Positions 31,020 through 40,089 of a DNA stretch of 64,000 bases are shown here, piece by piece. Source of the stretch: Tetracentron sinense (taxonomy: Eukaryota; Streptophyta; Magnoliopsida; Trochodendrales; Trochodendraceae); assembly GCA_015143295.1 (NCBI GenBank), contig CM026557.1, positions 42,417,965-42,481,964 on the forward strand. The letters are read 5' to 3'. The notes under the pieces are model-generated. The model saw only the letters and a list, made by a program, of their open reading frames with translations. It was not told the DNA's origin and did not search any database. The first letter of the stretch is position 1. Every line of letters starts with the position of its first letter. The translations under genes and the position numbers were made by a program.

Positions 31020-33170
31020 CATTGTTTTAAAGGGCAAGGGTGTGAGGCGAGGAATTAAGACTTCTAGATGCATGAGGCCTAAGTCTCGAGGGCGAGGCTT
31101 AATCTTCCCACACCCGCATTTCTATAAATAATTAGAAAGGAGAAAAAAAAAAAGACAAAATGATTTAACCATCATATAGAAGAAAAACATATATAAGGGG
31201 GCAAAACTTCTTTATGCATGAGCATCTTCTGGGTGGAACGCTCATATATGGAAATGTCGTCACATATATGGGGGTGTTAAGTGAGTTGGTCCTCTAGATA
31301 GGCATTCTAAAACCCGGTATCAATTGGTCAGTATTAACCCCATAGGATTAATGATGACCCAACTAGGGTTTTAGAAACCAACAAAAAAAAAATTTAATTT
31401 ACACCCGGCATCCCCTCACTAGGTGCACGTTCCAAAATTGGAATGCACATGCGCAAAGAAGCACGTCCCATACGAAAGACAAACAAAAGATGAAATTTAG
31501 ATTTACTCTTTTTAAAAAAAATATAAAAGCACCCAGTGGGGGTGACCGGGTGAGGGTTTGGTAGAACCCTACCAGTATATTAAAATCTCAAAAACCTGAT
31601 ACAGACTAAGAGGGGGACATAAAACCAAAACCCCTTTAGACGGCCAACCCAATTAACATCTAATATTAGAGATCGAAGAGCGGTCAATTCGAATAATGCC
31701 TTAACTAGTCAGCGGCATAGCCCGAATATCTTTGAAAACTTTACTCTCAAATTTCTTGCAAGCTACTTTGGACAAAAAATCAGTTACCTGGTTGTTCTCT
31801 CTGTAAATATGTTGAAAAACCATGTTGCCGTTATGTTTTAGGAGACTGATTTTCTTCCACCAATACCACGATTTCTAAGGAGGCTCAATAAACCCATTAA
31901 TAGCATCAATAATTATCTTGGAGTCACTTTGCACAATAATATTGAAGAGACCGAGCTTCTCACAGAAAGAACACCCTTCAATAACAGCTCTAATTTCCGC
32001 TAATGTGTTAGATGCAATACCATAATACTCATAATAAGCAAGAATCATCTTACCATTAGCATCACGAATAACTCCTCCACCTCCACTAAATCCCAGAATA
32101 CTGATTGAAGCACCATCTGTGTTAAGTTTGAACTAGCCTGGAGACGGGCAAAGCCACTTGGTAATAATAGGTCTCTTAGCCCTGGGAAGAGCAATATGAA
32201 TACTGAAATAAGAACACAACTCAGCTTCCCTGTTACTAACATGACTCCTAAACTTCCATTTAGTAGCAGCACCATTAACCCAATCATTAATTCTTCTCAT
32301 CGTATCCTTGAAAGGTCTTTTGTAACTATTATACCTCAAAGAGTTCCGAAAGAGCCATATCTCCCAACAAACAAAGGATTGTAAAACATTACAAAGAAAT
32401 CTCATAACAGATCCTGTTTTTCTATCCTGGAAAAAGCGCATAATCCTAGTTTGGATTGTATCTTCTTCAAAGCATCTCTATTCCAAATGTTAACTGCAAG
32501 CTCTCCTTGACAAAAGAGATGGGACAGGTTTTCACTATTGGCCGATTGACAACGCTCACATTTACTTGCTAGAGAGATACATTGGGCTTGGATGCTCAAA
32601 TCAACTAGAATGGCATTGTGGAAAACTTTCCAGATAAGAACGGAAATTTTCAAAGGAATGGCATCTGTCCAAATATAAGGAGACCACTGAACTTTTGGAG
32701 ATTCTATACAAACACTCACCCAACAAGATTTAGTAGAAAAATTCCCAGAGCTTTCTTTAGTCCAAATAATCTTGTCTTCATGGTTAGAAATAGTCATAGG
32801 ATTGATAGATAACGCCTGATTTACTCTTTTGTTCATATAGAGTCGAAGACATAATGTGCAGTCATCAATTCCTATGGCGGATTTTAGTATCTAACTATCA
32901 ATTGCAAAGAATTCACCAAAAAAATAAAATTGAAAAATAAACAATTTTAAGTCTAAGCTATGTGACAAGAACCATTTTGTTGATGTAGGAGGTGCATGTC
33001 TCAAGCATAAAGCGAGGTTCAAGGCGTCAAACAAGCGCCTCATGTGAGCCTCACACTTTTGAGGCATAATTCGTAGGGTATTTAAGCCTCAAGGTTGAGT
33101 CCTGATGAATTTTCCTTGAGCCTAGCCTCGCCTTGAGGCGTTGGCCCTCACATTCCTTTAAAACACTGGT
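31020..33170. mobile_element. hAT-type non-autonomous element split by a LINE
   Basis: Left end CATTGTTTTAAAGGGCAAGG near 31020 and right end CTTTAAAACACTG near 33160-33170 are inverted. Internally, GGTGTGAGGCGAGG (left) and CTTGAGGCGTTGGCC (right) match the smaller relatives at 33285-33703 and 63496-63583. A LINE fragment occupies 31530-32860. The 8-bp flanks match only partly. Confidence 0.55.
31530..32860 (-). pseudogene. L1-type LINE fragment with zf-RVT and RNase H
   Basis: Minus strand. 32402-32836 encodes DKIIWTKESSGNFSTKSCW and the zf-RVT region (PLKISVLIWKVFHNAI, CERCQSANSENLSHLF). After a frameshift comes VCWEIWLFRNSLRY and then, past a stop, an RNase H domain: NTDGASISILGFSGGGGVIR, NTLAEIRAVIEG, VQSDSKIIIDAING, YRENNQVTDFLSKVA. 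The 3' end lies near 31530. It is nested inside a hAT-type element. Confidence 0.82.
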
Positions 33171-33284
33171 CTATAATCCTCCATCACTATTTCCTAGTGA
33201 TAGCTAGATTGGAATTCTAAACATCTAGTCCTAGGCTCATCTCTTCCAATGTCTGCAACTCGCCATTTTTTCACAAGTCATGAT

Positions 33285-33703
33285 CAATGTTTTAAAACGG
33301 AAAGGCATGAGGCGAGGCATTAGGACCTAAAGATGCGTGAGGTGGATGCCTCACAAGAAAGCTTCATGCTCTCTCGTTTTAACAAATAAATAAAATATAG
33401 AAAAATTTGCAAAAAGTTAGTGAAATATTATAGTATATATATATTCATGTACATTGTGTGTGTTCGTGTGGGCGCAGGCGTACACATAGAAAATACTATA
33501 TAAATTAGTTAAAACAAATAACAAACTTAGTTGTGACTAGAAACCTAATTTTAGTTAATGCATGAGACGTACGTCATAGGCATAGAGTGAGCTTCAAGGA
33601 TGAGGCATGTGCCTCGTGGAGTTTAAGCCTCAAGGCGTTTTCCTTAAATCTTGCTCTGAGGCAAGCCTCGAGGCATAAGCCTCACACACTTTTTAAAACA
33701 TTG
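33285..33703. mobile_element. hAT-type MITE, 419 bp, 8-bp TSD
   Basis: Ends CAATGTTTTAAAA and, inverted, TTTTAAAACATTG. Flanks GTCATGAT (33277-33284) and GCCATGAT (33704-33711) match at 7 of 8 positions. Subterminal GGCATGAGGCGAGGC and AGCCTCGAGGCATAAGCC are inverted. Confidence 0.78.
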
Positions 33704-34041
33704 GCCATGATCACCCAATAGATATTCCTCTATAGCTAATAGCTATGTCACCTAGATACTTCAAAAGGGGTATCGCAGTATAGACTGTATAGTACATTTC
33801 ACCATTGAGTGTAATCGTCGTATATGTACTGTAGTGGAGCTGTTATCCATGATATATGGGCAACATCTATCACGGCTCCGAAGTCCTTCAAGGTTGTTGA
33901 TCACAACAGCTAGGACGTGATAGATGGCCTAAAGTGTAAACTCAAAAATTGGATTAAGTAGCTTTAATCAAAGTGATTCTGCAGCAAGCAAACATTATCC
34001 GCACTTGTAAGTTTCTAAGTGAACCCCTTCTTGTTCTAAAA

Positions 34042-34160
34042 ATGCCAGCTTGCTTAGTTGGTAAAGTGTGAGTATCGATACCACATACCTGGGTTTGAAA
34101 CCCGTCTTCACCCCGCTAACCTACTAACTACTGATCCGCTTGCGAAAGAGAAATAAAAAC
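34042..34160 (+). mobile_element. tRNA-derived SINE fragment
   Basis: Box A-like GCTTAGTTGGTAAAGTGTG, box B-like GGGTTTGAAACCC, followed by CTAACCTACTAACTACTGA, which resembles the body of the SINE at 23000-23182, and an A-rich end. Confidence 0.55.
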
Positions 34161-34531
34161 ACCTTTTCATTTCATTGATATTAATGAACATATAATTCCC
34201 ACAATGGATGCCTAAACTTGTTAGAACCTCAAGAAGGAGAGCAAAAGTAAGAGGATTGTTGAACATTTTAGGGCTAAAATGGACAAAGAAGACAAATAAA
34301 ATAGAAAAAACTATAGGGGGGACAAAGCACGTGTTGGTAATTCGTCATCCCCTACTAGCCAAATGGTCCACTACTCAATTAAATGTAAATAATTGAGAAC
34401 CTGCCCCGTAAGTTTGTTTACAGAAGTGTTAAAATCTCAAAAGATACTCCACTTACATGAGACTATAAAATTTTCAAAGGTGATATGTACAAAGGGCCAC
34501 ATTGCAAAGGCTATAATGGCACAAGTCAAAA

Positions 34532-34759
34532 GTACAAGGGTTCATTTAACAAGTCAAAGCAAAAACAGGATGAGGGATTAAGAACTTAGTAACCTAACGG
34601 AGTTCGTGTAGCAAACAATAAGTGTAGAATTAAGCAGGATGGAGGTACAAGCGTTCAATTTAACAAGTCAAAGCAAAAACAGGACGAGGGATTAAGAACT
34701 TAGTAACCTAACATAGTTCGTGTAGCAAACAATAAGTGTAGAAATAAGCAGGATGGAGA
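34532..34759. repeat. ~114-bp tandem duplication
   Basis: GTACAAG.GTTCA.TTTAACAA and the following AGTCAAAGCAAAAACAGGA.. recur after about 114 bp (34532 and 34645) with a handful of mismatches. Confidence 0.82.
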
Positions 34760-36410
34760 CTACACGCAATTAGAAAAGTTAAAATCCATAGTAATACTAT
34801 TTTCCATAAAAAGGAATCATACCTTCATAGAATAGCTTCTTTTGCAAGCAACTTCAATGGGTGATATATGCAACTTCCTAACATCGCATGCATAAGCAAC
34901 GTAATGTTGAGCAAGCGCATCTCATTCTAGTTTGCAAAAGGAACTTGATAGAAATACTACCATCAATTTCTTTATGCATAAAAGTCTTGGTGTCAGTAAG
35001 TATGCAATCTCTGAAGTATGGGCAAAGCCACTAAAGTTGCATTTTTTTTTGATCGGTAACAAAAAAATAATAATTTTATTTTCAGCAAACAACAATGTAC
35101 ATGACAATATCATCCATTTCTATACTTCATATTGCAAGTCAAAAATATAGTGCCATCAATTTCATTACGAGACAAGCTTTGGAATTTGCTCAAGCATCTG
35201 ATCTAGGATCCTCAGTAAACAACAATGTACATGACAATATCATCCATTTCTATACTTCATATTGCAAGTCAAAAATATAGTGCCATCAATTTCATTACGA
35301 GACAAGCTTTGGAATTTGCTCAAGCATCTGATCTAGGATCCGTCAATGGCATTGAAAGCTATTTCTAAGATATGGAATAATATTTCTACACTTCTTTTCA
35401 GTATTCCCCCATATTGGGCTCAAAATGACCTGATTATATGAGTAGTTTAGTCGTAATTAAAATATGGATTAGGCCTCTTTAGACAAATGGTTTAGATTTA
35501 TCTCTTAGAACCAAAGTTAGTTTTAGGGTTTTATTTGCTTATACACTCACAATGAGAATATTCCAATAGAGATTAATTTGAATAATATATTAACCTTGCT
35601 TTTAATTTCTCTAAGAGTTTTCAAGTGTCTGAGCAAAAACCTTATAAGAGGTTTTACCATGGTTTCTCTCGAATAAATCAGAGCTTTGAGTGTGATTAGA
35701 GTTTCTATCGCTCACTTCTGCCAACCATTCCTCCTGTAACGTAATGTAACAGGGATTTTTCTTACACTTGATCAATACAAATTTTGACCAAGCACAATTT
35801 TAATGGCATACAATACTTGACCCAAATGTGAACTAGTCCCAAAAAAATGATACTGCCAACCAAATTATAATCCTAGTTTCCTTCCTAATTTTTGAAGCTA
35901 AACTTCATACTAGGCAGCTCAAGATGCAAAAGATTAAAGATACTTCTATCTCTATAAAAAAAAGGAAGAAAAACATCACGTGTACACATTATTCCATCAC
36001 AAGTACCCAAATTATAAGTAGGCAAATAATAGAAAAATTCTGTCAAAAAGGGATGAATAGAAATCATATTGTTAGTACGAGATAAGTGTGGCCACTTATC
36101 ATACACAACACAGTCGGAAAATCAAAGGTCACAATAAGCATATTATAGGTGAATATATTCATAAGAGTGAACAGAAACATAAACATATATGAACCAAACT
36201 AAAAGCAATATAAAAATATATAAACTCAGTTAAATGTGCATATAAGTTTCCTTCTTAATGTTTTTCTTTAACTAGGAAATATCCACCATGAGAGCAACAA
36301 AGTAAAAGTTTATTACTTCTGCAACTAAAAACAAAAGTAGTAAAGCAATAATCCAAGCACAATAATAAAGTCAGAGATGGTAAAACTAACACAATTGACA
36401 CAAAAAGACA
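34760..36410. other. Intergenic DNA downstream of the hnRNP-like gene
   Basis: Apart from the 130-bp duplication, no gene or RNA feature is recognised. The right edge (about 36150-36410) should contain the 3' UTR of the minus-strand hnRNP-like gene. Confidence 0.4.
35082..35341. repeat. 130-bp tandem duplication
   Basis: Two copies, 35082-35211 and 35212-35341, nearly identical (one visible difference near the start, GCAAAC versus GTAAAC), both ending CTGATCTAGGATCC. It is a recent local duplication without coding content. Confidence 0.92.
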
Positions 36411-37166
36411 TCACCGCCCTCTTGAAACTGCTTCATCCAACTCCTCAAGCGATGAGGGAAATAGCTCTATATAACGACTCCCAAGTGTCATCCTATCCTT
36501 TGCCATTGCCGCCTTTGAATCCTCTGCACTTCCAAACTCCACAAATGCTTCTCCGGTCGGTCTCCCCTCCATATTAACCATTAGATGAATAGAATCTTCT
36601 GACAGTAGAAAATCTTTAAAGAAATCCATCACATCATCCTTGCCAGCTGAAAATGGCAATCCTCTCAATCTTAAGACCCCTGTATGTTCGGCCGAATCCT
36701 TCCCATCATCATACGATCTTGCCCTTGGGGCACTTCGGCGCGGCGAACCACCACGAGCATCTGAAACCTCATTGGCTATGGCCTTGTAGTATTCCTTCCT
36801 ATTGCTTCTGAAAACCTCGATGTATCGCCTACCCATGTTCTGTCTGTTCCTCTGAAGTGCGAAATCAACTTGAAGAGGGTAACCCAGAACACAAAATACC
36901 TCTCCAGTGAACCGGCCATTCTTGTGGACGAAGAGAGCATCAACAATGTCTAGACCATGAAAGAAATCAGACACATCAGATTCTGAGCAATCAAAGGGAA
37001 GACCACGCAATCGGACAACTGGGAATGGTGGAGGTTGACCAATATATGCATAAGGAGAAGCATTGTACATGAGACTGGAACCCGGCGAAGCCCCATACAA
37101 TGATGGGCTCGGATCAATTACACGCTGCCGTTTTGAATCCGCTTCACGCCCATCGCCACCGTCCAT
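36411..37166 (-). CDS. hnRNP F/H-like RNA-binding protein with two RRMs
   Basis: Intact 251-codon frame on the minus strand from ATG 37166 to TGA 36411. A short disordered N-terminus with a KRQR nuclear-signal-like patch is followed by RRM1 (about 48-125: VVRLRGLPFDCSESDV, GRFTGEVFCVLG) and RRM2 (about 163-240: VLRLRGLPFSAGKDDVMDFF, GRPTGEAFVEFG, GSRYIELF). A Ser/Arg-rich linker joins them. The RLRGLPF and GEAFVEF motifs identify quasi-RRMs of the hnRNP F/H class, which bind G-rich RNA and modulate splicing. Coding is in one exon; the 5' UTR appears to be interrupted by introns. Coding is intact and codon use unremarkable. Gene symbol not assigned. Confidence 0.9.
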   Translation of the reverse strand: MDGGDGREADSKRQRVIDPSPSLYGASPGSSLMYNASPYAYIGQPPPFPVVRLRGLPFDCSESDVSDFFHGLDIVDALFVHKNGRFTGEVFCVLGYPLQVDFALQRNRQNMGRRYIEVFRSNRKEYYKAIANEVSDARGGSPRRSAPRARSYDDGKDSAEHTGVLRLRGLPFSAGKDDVMDFFKDFLLSEDSIHLMVNMEGRPTGEAFVEFGSAEDSKAAMAKDRMTLGSRYIELFPSSLEELDEAVSRGR

Positions 37167-37860
37167 GTATCTTCTTCAGTCCCCAGAAACCCATAAAAAC
37201 AACAGACACCACAACCCACCCGTCAATACTAAATTCAATACTTATAAACTACCCCCACCCATTAATACAGTTCAATTCGACATTTTAGATCTCTTGAAAA
37301 AATATACCCTTTTTACACCTACGGACCGAAATGAACAAAACCCAAAAGCTGAAGCAGTAAATGGGTTATGGGTACCTCAATTTAACTCTCAACTACTGCT
37401 CTGTTAATAGGAACTGAAACTCTTATCTCTGAGTAATCAAACAGTAAGAAACAAAACAAATTCCGCAAAAAAAAAAAAGGGATGAGAACCCAGATTCCAT
37501 AATTCGAAATACTATATAAAAAGATTGCGATTTAGCTAGTGATTTGCAGTTTTCCATAAAATTTAGCGAGTTCTTGTACATACACCAGAAGAAAGAAATG
37601 AACTGTCTCAGCAGAGAATTCAAACCCCCACTAACGTAAGATTGTTTGAAATACTATCGGCCATAGAAGCGAAATAACCAAAAAGACAGAATCAAAGAGA
37701 ACGGAAAATATAGAAATCAGAATAGAAAAATAGTGAGATAATGGAAACCCTCTTACCCTCTGTAGAACATTTTTCTGCAACAGCCGCACTGATCCCTTTC
37801 TTCCCCTTTCTGCTCTTACGAAATGAAACCAGGGGTGACTTGTTGCATATACGTATTGAG
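37167..37860 (-). other. 5' UTR and probable leader introns of the hnRNP-like gene
   Basis: Minus strand CTACAGAG|GGTAAGAGGG near 37757 looks like a splice donor after a leader exon. TTCCTATTAACAG| near 37404 followed by GTTGAGAGTTAAATTGAG|GTACCC near 37378 could be a tiny internal leader exon. The final acceptor before the ATG is uncertain. All of this is inferred from splice-site shape alone. Confidence 0.35.
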
Positions 37861-37938
37861 GGGTTTTCATGACTAAGTCATTAGGTTTTTTTTTAATTTC
37901 AAAATATAACCCCACTTTTCAATGCTTATATATTTTTA

Positions 37939-38099
37939 GAGGAGTGCTAGTCCTACTTTAAATCAAACCATACTTTCACCCTCCATCAACAACATGTCCA
38001 TTTTGTAATGATTAAAGCGCTCTCACAAAAAAAAATATGGAAAGATAGTTGGTAGAAGGTGAGAGTATGGGTTTATTGAGAGTAGGGTTAGCATTCCTC
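37939..38099. mobile_element. TIR MITE, 161 bp, exact 9-bp TSD
   Basis: Inverted ends of about 47 bp (GAGGAGTGCTAGTCCTACTT against, inverted, GAGGAATGCTAACCCTACTC). ATATTTTTA flanks both sides exactly (37930-37938, 38100-38108). The 9-bp duplication suggests a Mutator-like MITE. It lies just upstream of the hnRNP-like gene's presumed promoter. Confidence 0.85.
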
Positions 38100-38130
38100 A
38101 TATTTTTAACATTTTTATTTATTTATTTAT

Positions 38131-38557
38131 AGGAGAATGATACTTATTGCGTTCAGCTCTCCACTCGCACGCCCCTCCAGGTCACCACATGTCTCATTCA
38201 ACCCCCATTAATTGTAGTTAAGATTTACTCACCCTTAGAGTTAATGAATCTAATTTTGATCAAGAAAGAATCTAACCATGTTTTCTTTTTTTGAAAAAAA
38301 ATTTAACCCTAGATTAGTGAAGCTTAACCACAATTAGGTGGCGTTTGGTAACACTAATCTAAAAAGAAGTGCTTATTTGAAAATATGTCTAGTTAAACTT
38401 TAGATTGTTAAGTTGAAGGTTAATTGCATGTCTACATTTTAGAGATTTTATGGGTTAAAACTTCTACTTTAAAATGTAGCTAAATGGGACACGTGGCAAT
38501 TTGGAGGGGCGTGTGCGTTCTGTTGGGCGAAAGGCACACACGTAAAGTATCATGCCT
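38131..38557. mobile_element. TIR element with GGTTAAG core
   Basis: Left end AGGAGAATGATACTTATTG with CGCACGCCCCTCCA; right end, inverted, GGAGGGGCGTGTGCG and AAAGTATCATGCC. Inside are CCACATGTCTCATTCAACCC ... TTAATTGTAGTTAAG and GGGACACGTGG, i.e. the core family with complete outer ends. A block beginning GGTGGCGTTTGG may be a further insertion. Confidence 0.65.
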
Positions 38558-38869
38558 TTTTTATATTATATATTTTTAGCTTTTTACATGTGAAAATAAG
38601 TATGAGTACTATAGTAGAAGTCTCTTTTCCTCTTAGGCCAATTGAAAGAGAGAGATTAAATAACAGTTTAAATACAAAGAAGAGCTTTGCTTAATGGCAG
38701 AAAAACGAAGCTCCTTGTCTTTAGCTATGGTGGTGGCAATCTTGTAATTATGGGGGAGAAGGTGCTTTGCAAAATTAGTATTGTCTCTCCTCAATAATTA
38801 CAAAAGTGTCATGCCTTTACACTAAGAAAGGGGAGCTCCTTTTTCTGCTATAAAGCAAAACTTTGCCTT
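38558..38869. other. Intergenic DNA
   Basis: No gene or repeat end recognised. Confidence 0.4.
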
Positions 38870-38886
38870 AAAACTAAACTCATCAA

Positions 38887-39172
38887 CAAGGGCGGAGCCA
38901 GGATTCTGTTACAGGGGGGCTAACCATGGGGGGTTCGGTGGCTACGCCCCGATTTTTTTTATTGAGGGCGAAGTTCATGGCCATTGCATATGTTTGTATC
39001 CATTTGTTAAGAATATTTGTTATCTTTATGTTTAGGGGGGGCCAGAGCCCCCATTCTCCTCGGTTCCGCCCCACTCCAAGGCTACACCCCTATGCATATA
39101 ATAAGAAAAAAAAATTCTTCTCAAAACTTCAGGGGGGCTTCAGCCCCCTGGGCCCCATGTGGCTCCGCCCCT
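38887..39172. mobile_element. Mutator-like MITE (GGGCGGAGCCA TIR), 9-bp TSD
   Basis: 286 bp; left end CAAGGGCGGAGCCAGG, right end TGGCTCCGCCCCT. ACTCATCAA flanks both sides exactly (38878-38886, 39173-39181). Copy B at 44238 onward has the single, empty ACTCATCAA site. Confidence 0.92.
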
Positions 39173-39325
39173 ACTCATCAAAGAAAGAGAGACGCCAAGA
39201 GAGAGATCGACAAGAAAAAAAGAGTAAGAGAAAGATGGTAAGAGAGCTTTATCCTATGACACTTAGATTACTATTGCGGTATGTGAGAAAATTGAAAATT
39301 AGAGAAAAAACGATTTCTTATTAAG

Positions 39326-39495
39326 TTTTTTTTTTTTTTGGGTAGTCGATATCATTTACCTATGTCAGTAGAGTCAGCCGGTCAGAAGTTAGCATGGGTA
39401 GTGGAGCTCTTGTTGCTCGTACCCATGGGGGATTGAATCCCCAACCTTCCCCTTGGAAGGCCACACCCCTACCACTCACGCAAGAGGCGGGGTGT
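39326..39495 (-). mobile_element. tRNA-derived SINE, family A, 15-bp TSD
   Basis: Minus strand: box A GTGAGTGGTAGGGG, box B GGGGATTCAATCCCCC, A tail (T run 39326-39339). Flanked by CGATTTCTTATTAAG (39311-39325) and CGATTTCTCATTAAG (39496-39510). Copy B has one such site with no insertion. Confidence 0.92.
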
Positions 39496-39513
39496 CGATT
39501 TCTCATTAAGTAA

Positions 39514-39659
39514 TGGGGCGTTTGGATCGGATTTTATTAGCCAAATAGTGTTCGCCAAAAACTATTATTTTTAAAATTGATTGTTTGACAATTAATTTTT
39601 ACACAATCAATTCTTATCACAATTGATTTTGGGTAATAAAATCCAATCCGAACGCCACC
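39514..39659. mobile_element. Tourist-like MITE, 146 bp, TAA TSD (copy A)
   Basis: TGGGGCGTTTGGATCGGATT against, inverted, GGTGGCGTTCGGATTGGATT; TAA on both sides (39511-39513, 39660-39662). Orthologous copy at 44381-44526. Confidence 0.85.
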
Positions 39660-39705
39660 TAAATCTAGGTAAAATTTAAACCATCCATCTTATGCCTTCA
39701 AGAAA

Positions 39706-40084
39706 CAAATTTAAATGAGATGCAAGATCTAGTATTCTAGTTGTTCCTGAGGTATGGGGCTCTCTTGTTGTGAATTGAGTAGCTTTTCCTTGCATTGGAG
39801 TATTTAGTGTGATTTTTTTTTGGGCCAAAGAGATCACTGAGGGCTCGTCTAGCATCACTATATTCCCTGGAGTTTGTATTCCCAGGGAATAGAGAATTGT
39901 TCCTTGGGAGTGATGCCAAGCAGGCCCTGAGGTGTTGAACTCGGACGTTAGGGCTTATTCCTAATGATTTTGTGCCGCGAGTTGTGGACGTTAGGGCTTA
40001 TTCCTATGTAAAATTACATAAATATTTGTAATTGTTTTTTCTCTCTTTCATGAGGTACTAGATCTTGCATCTCATTTAAATTTC
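39706..40084. repeat. 28-bp inverted repeat pair with 43-bp duplication between
   Basis: AAATTTAAATGAGATGCAAG plus ATCTAGTA at 39706-39733 recurs inverted at about 40057-40084. In between, GGACGTTAGGGCTTATTCCT occurs at 39943 and 39986. Only the left arm is present in copy B. Cause unknown. Confidence 0.7.
39840..39928. mobile_element. Mini-MITE with GGGC(C)TCG TIR (copy A)
   Basis: GGGCTCGTCTAGCATCACT against, inverted, GGGCCTGCTTGGCATCACT, with a GGAATAGAGAATTGTTCC-type centre. TGA flanks both ends. Copy B has the same at about 44717-44802. Confidence 0.65.
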
Positions 40085-40089
40085 AGCTT

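Larger units (their letters stand above)
38870..39985. repeat. Direct segmental duplication, copy A (with two later insertions)
   Basis: Matches 44238-44864 along its length once a 286-bp MITE (38887-39172) and a SINE (39326-39495) with their target duplications are removed. Shared landmarks in order: AAAACTAAACTCATCAA, GGTGAGAG.GCTTTATCCTA, the Tourist-like MITE, GATGCAAGATCTAGTATTCT, the GGGC-TIR mini-MITE, TTATTCCTAATGATTTTGTG. Confidence 0.88.
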
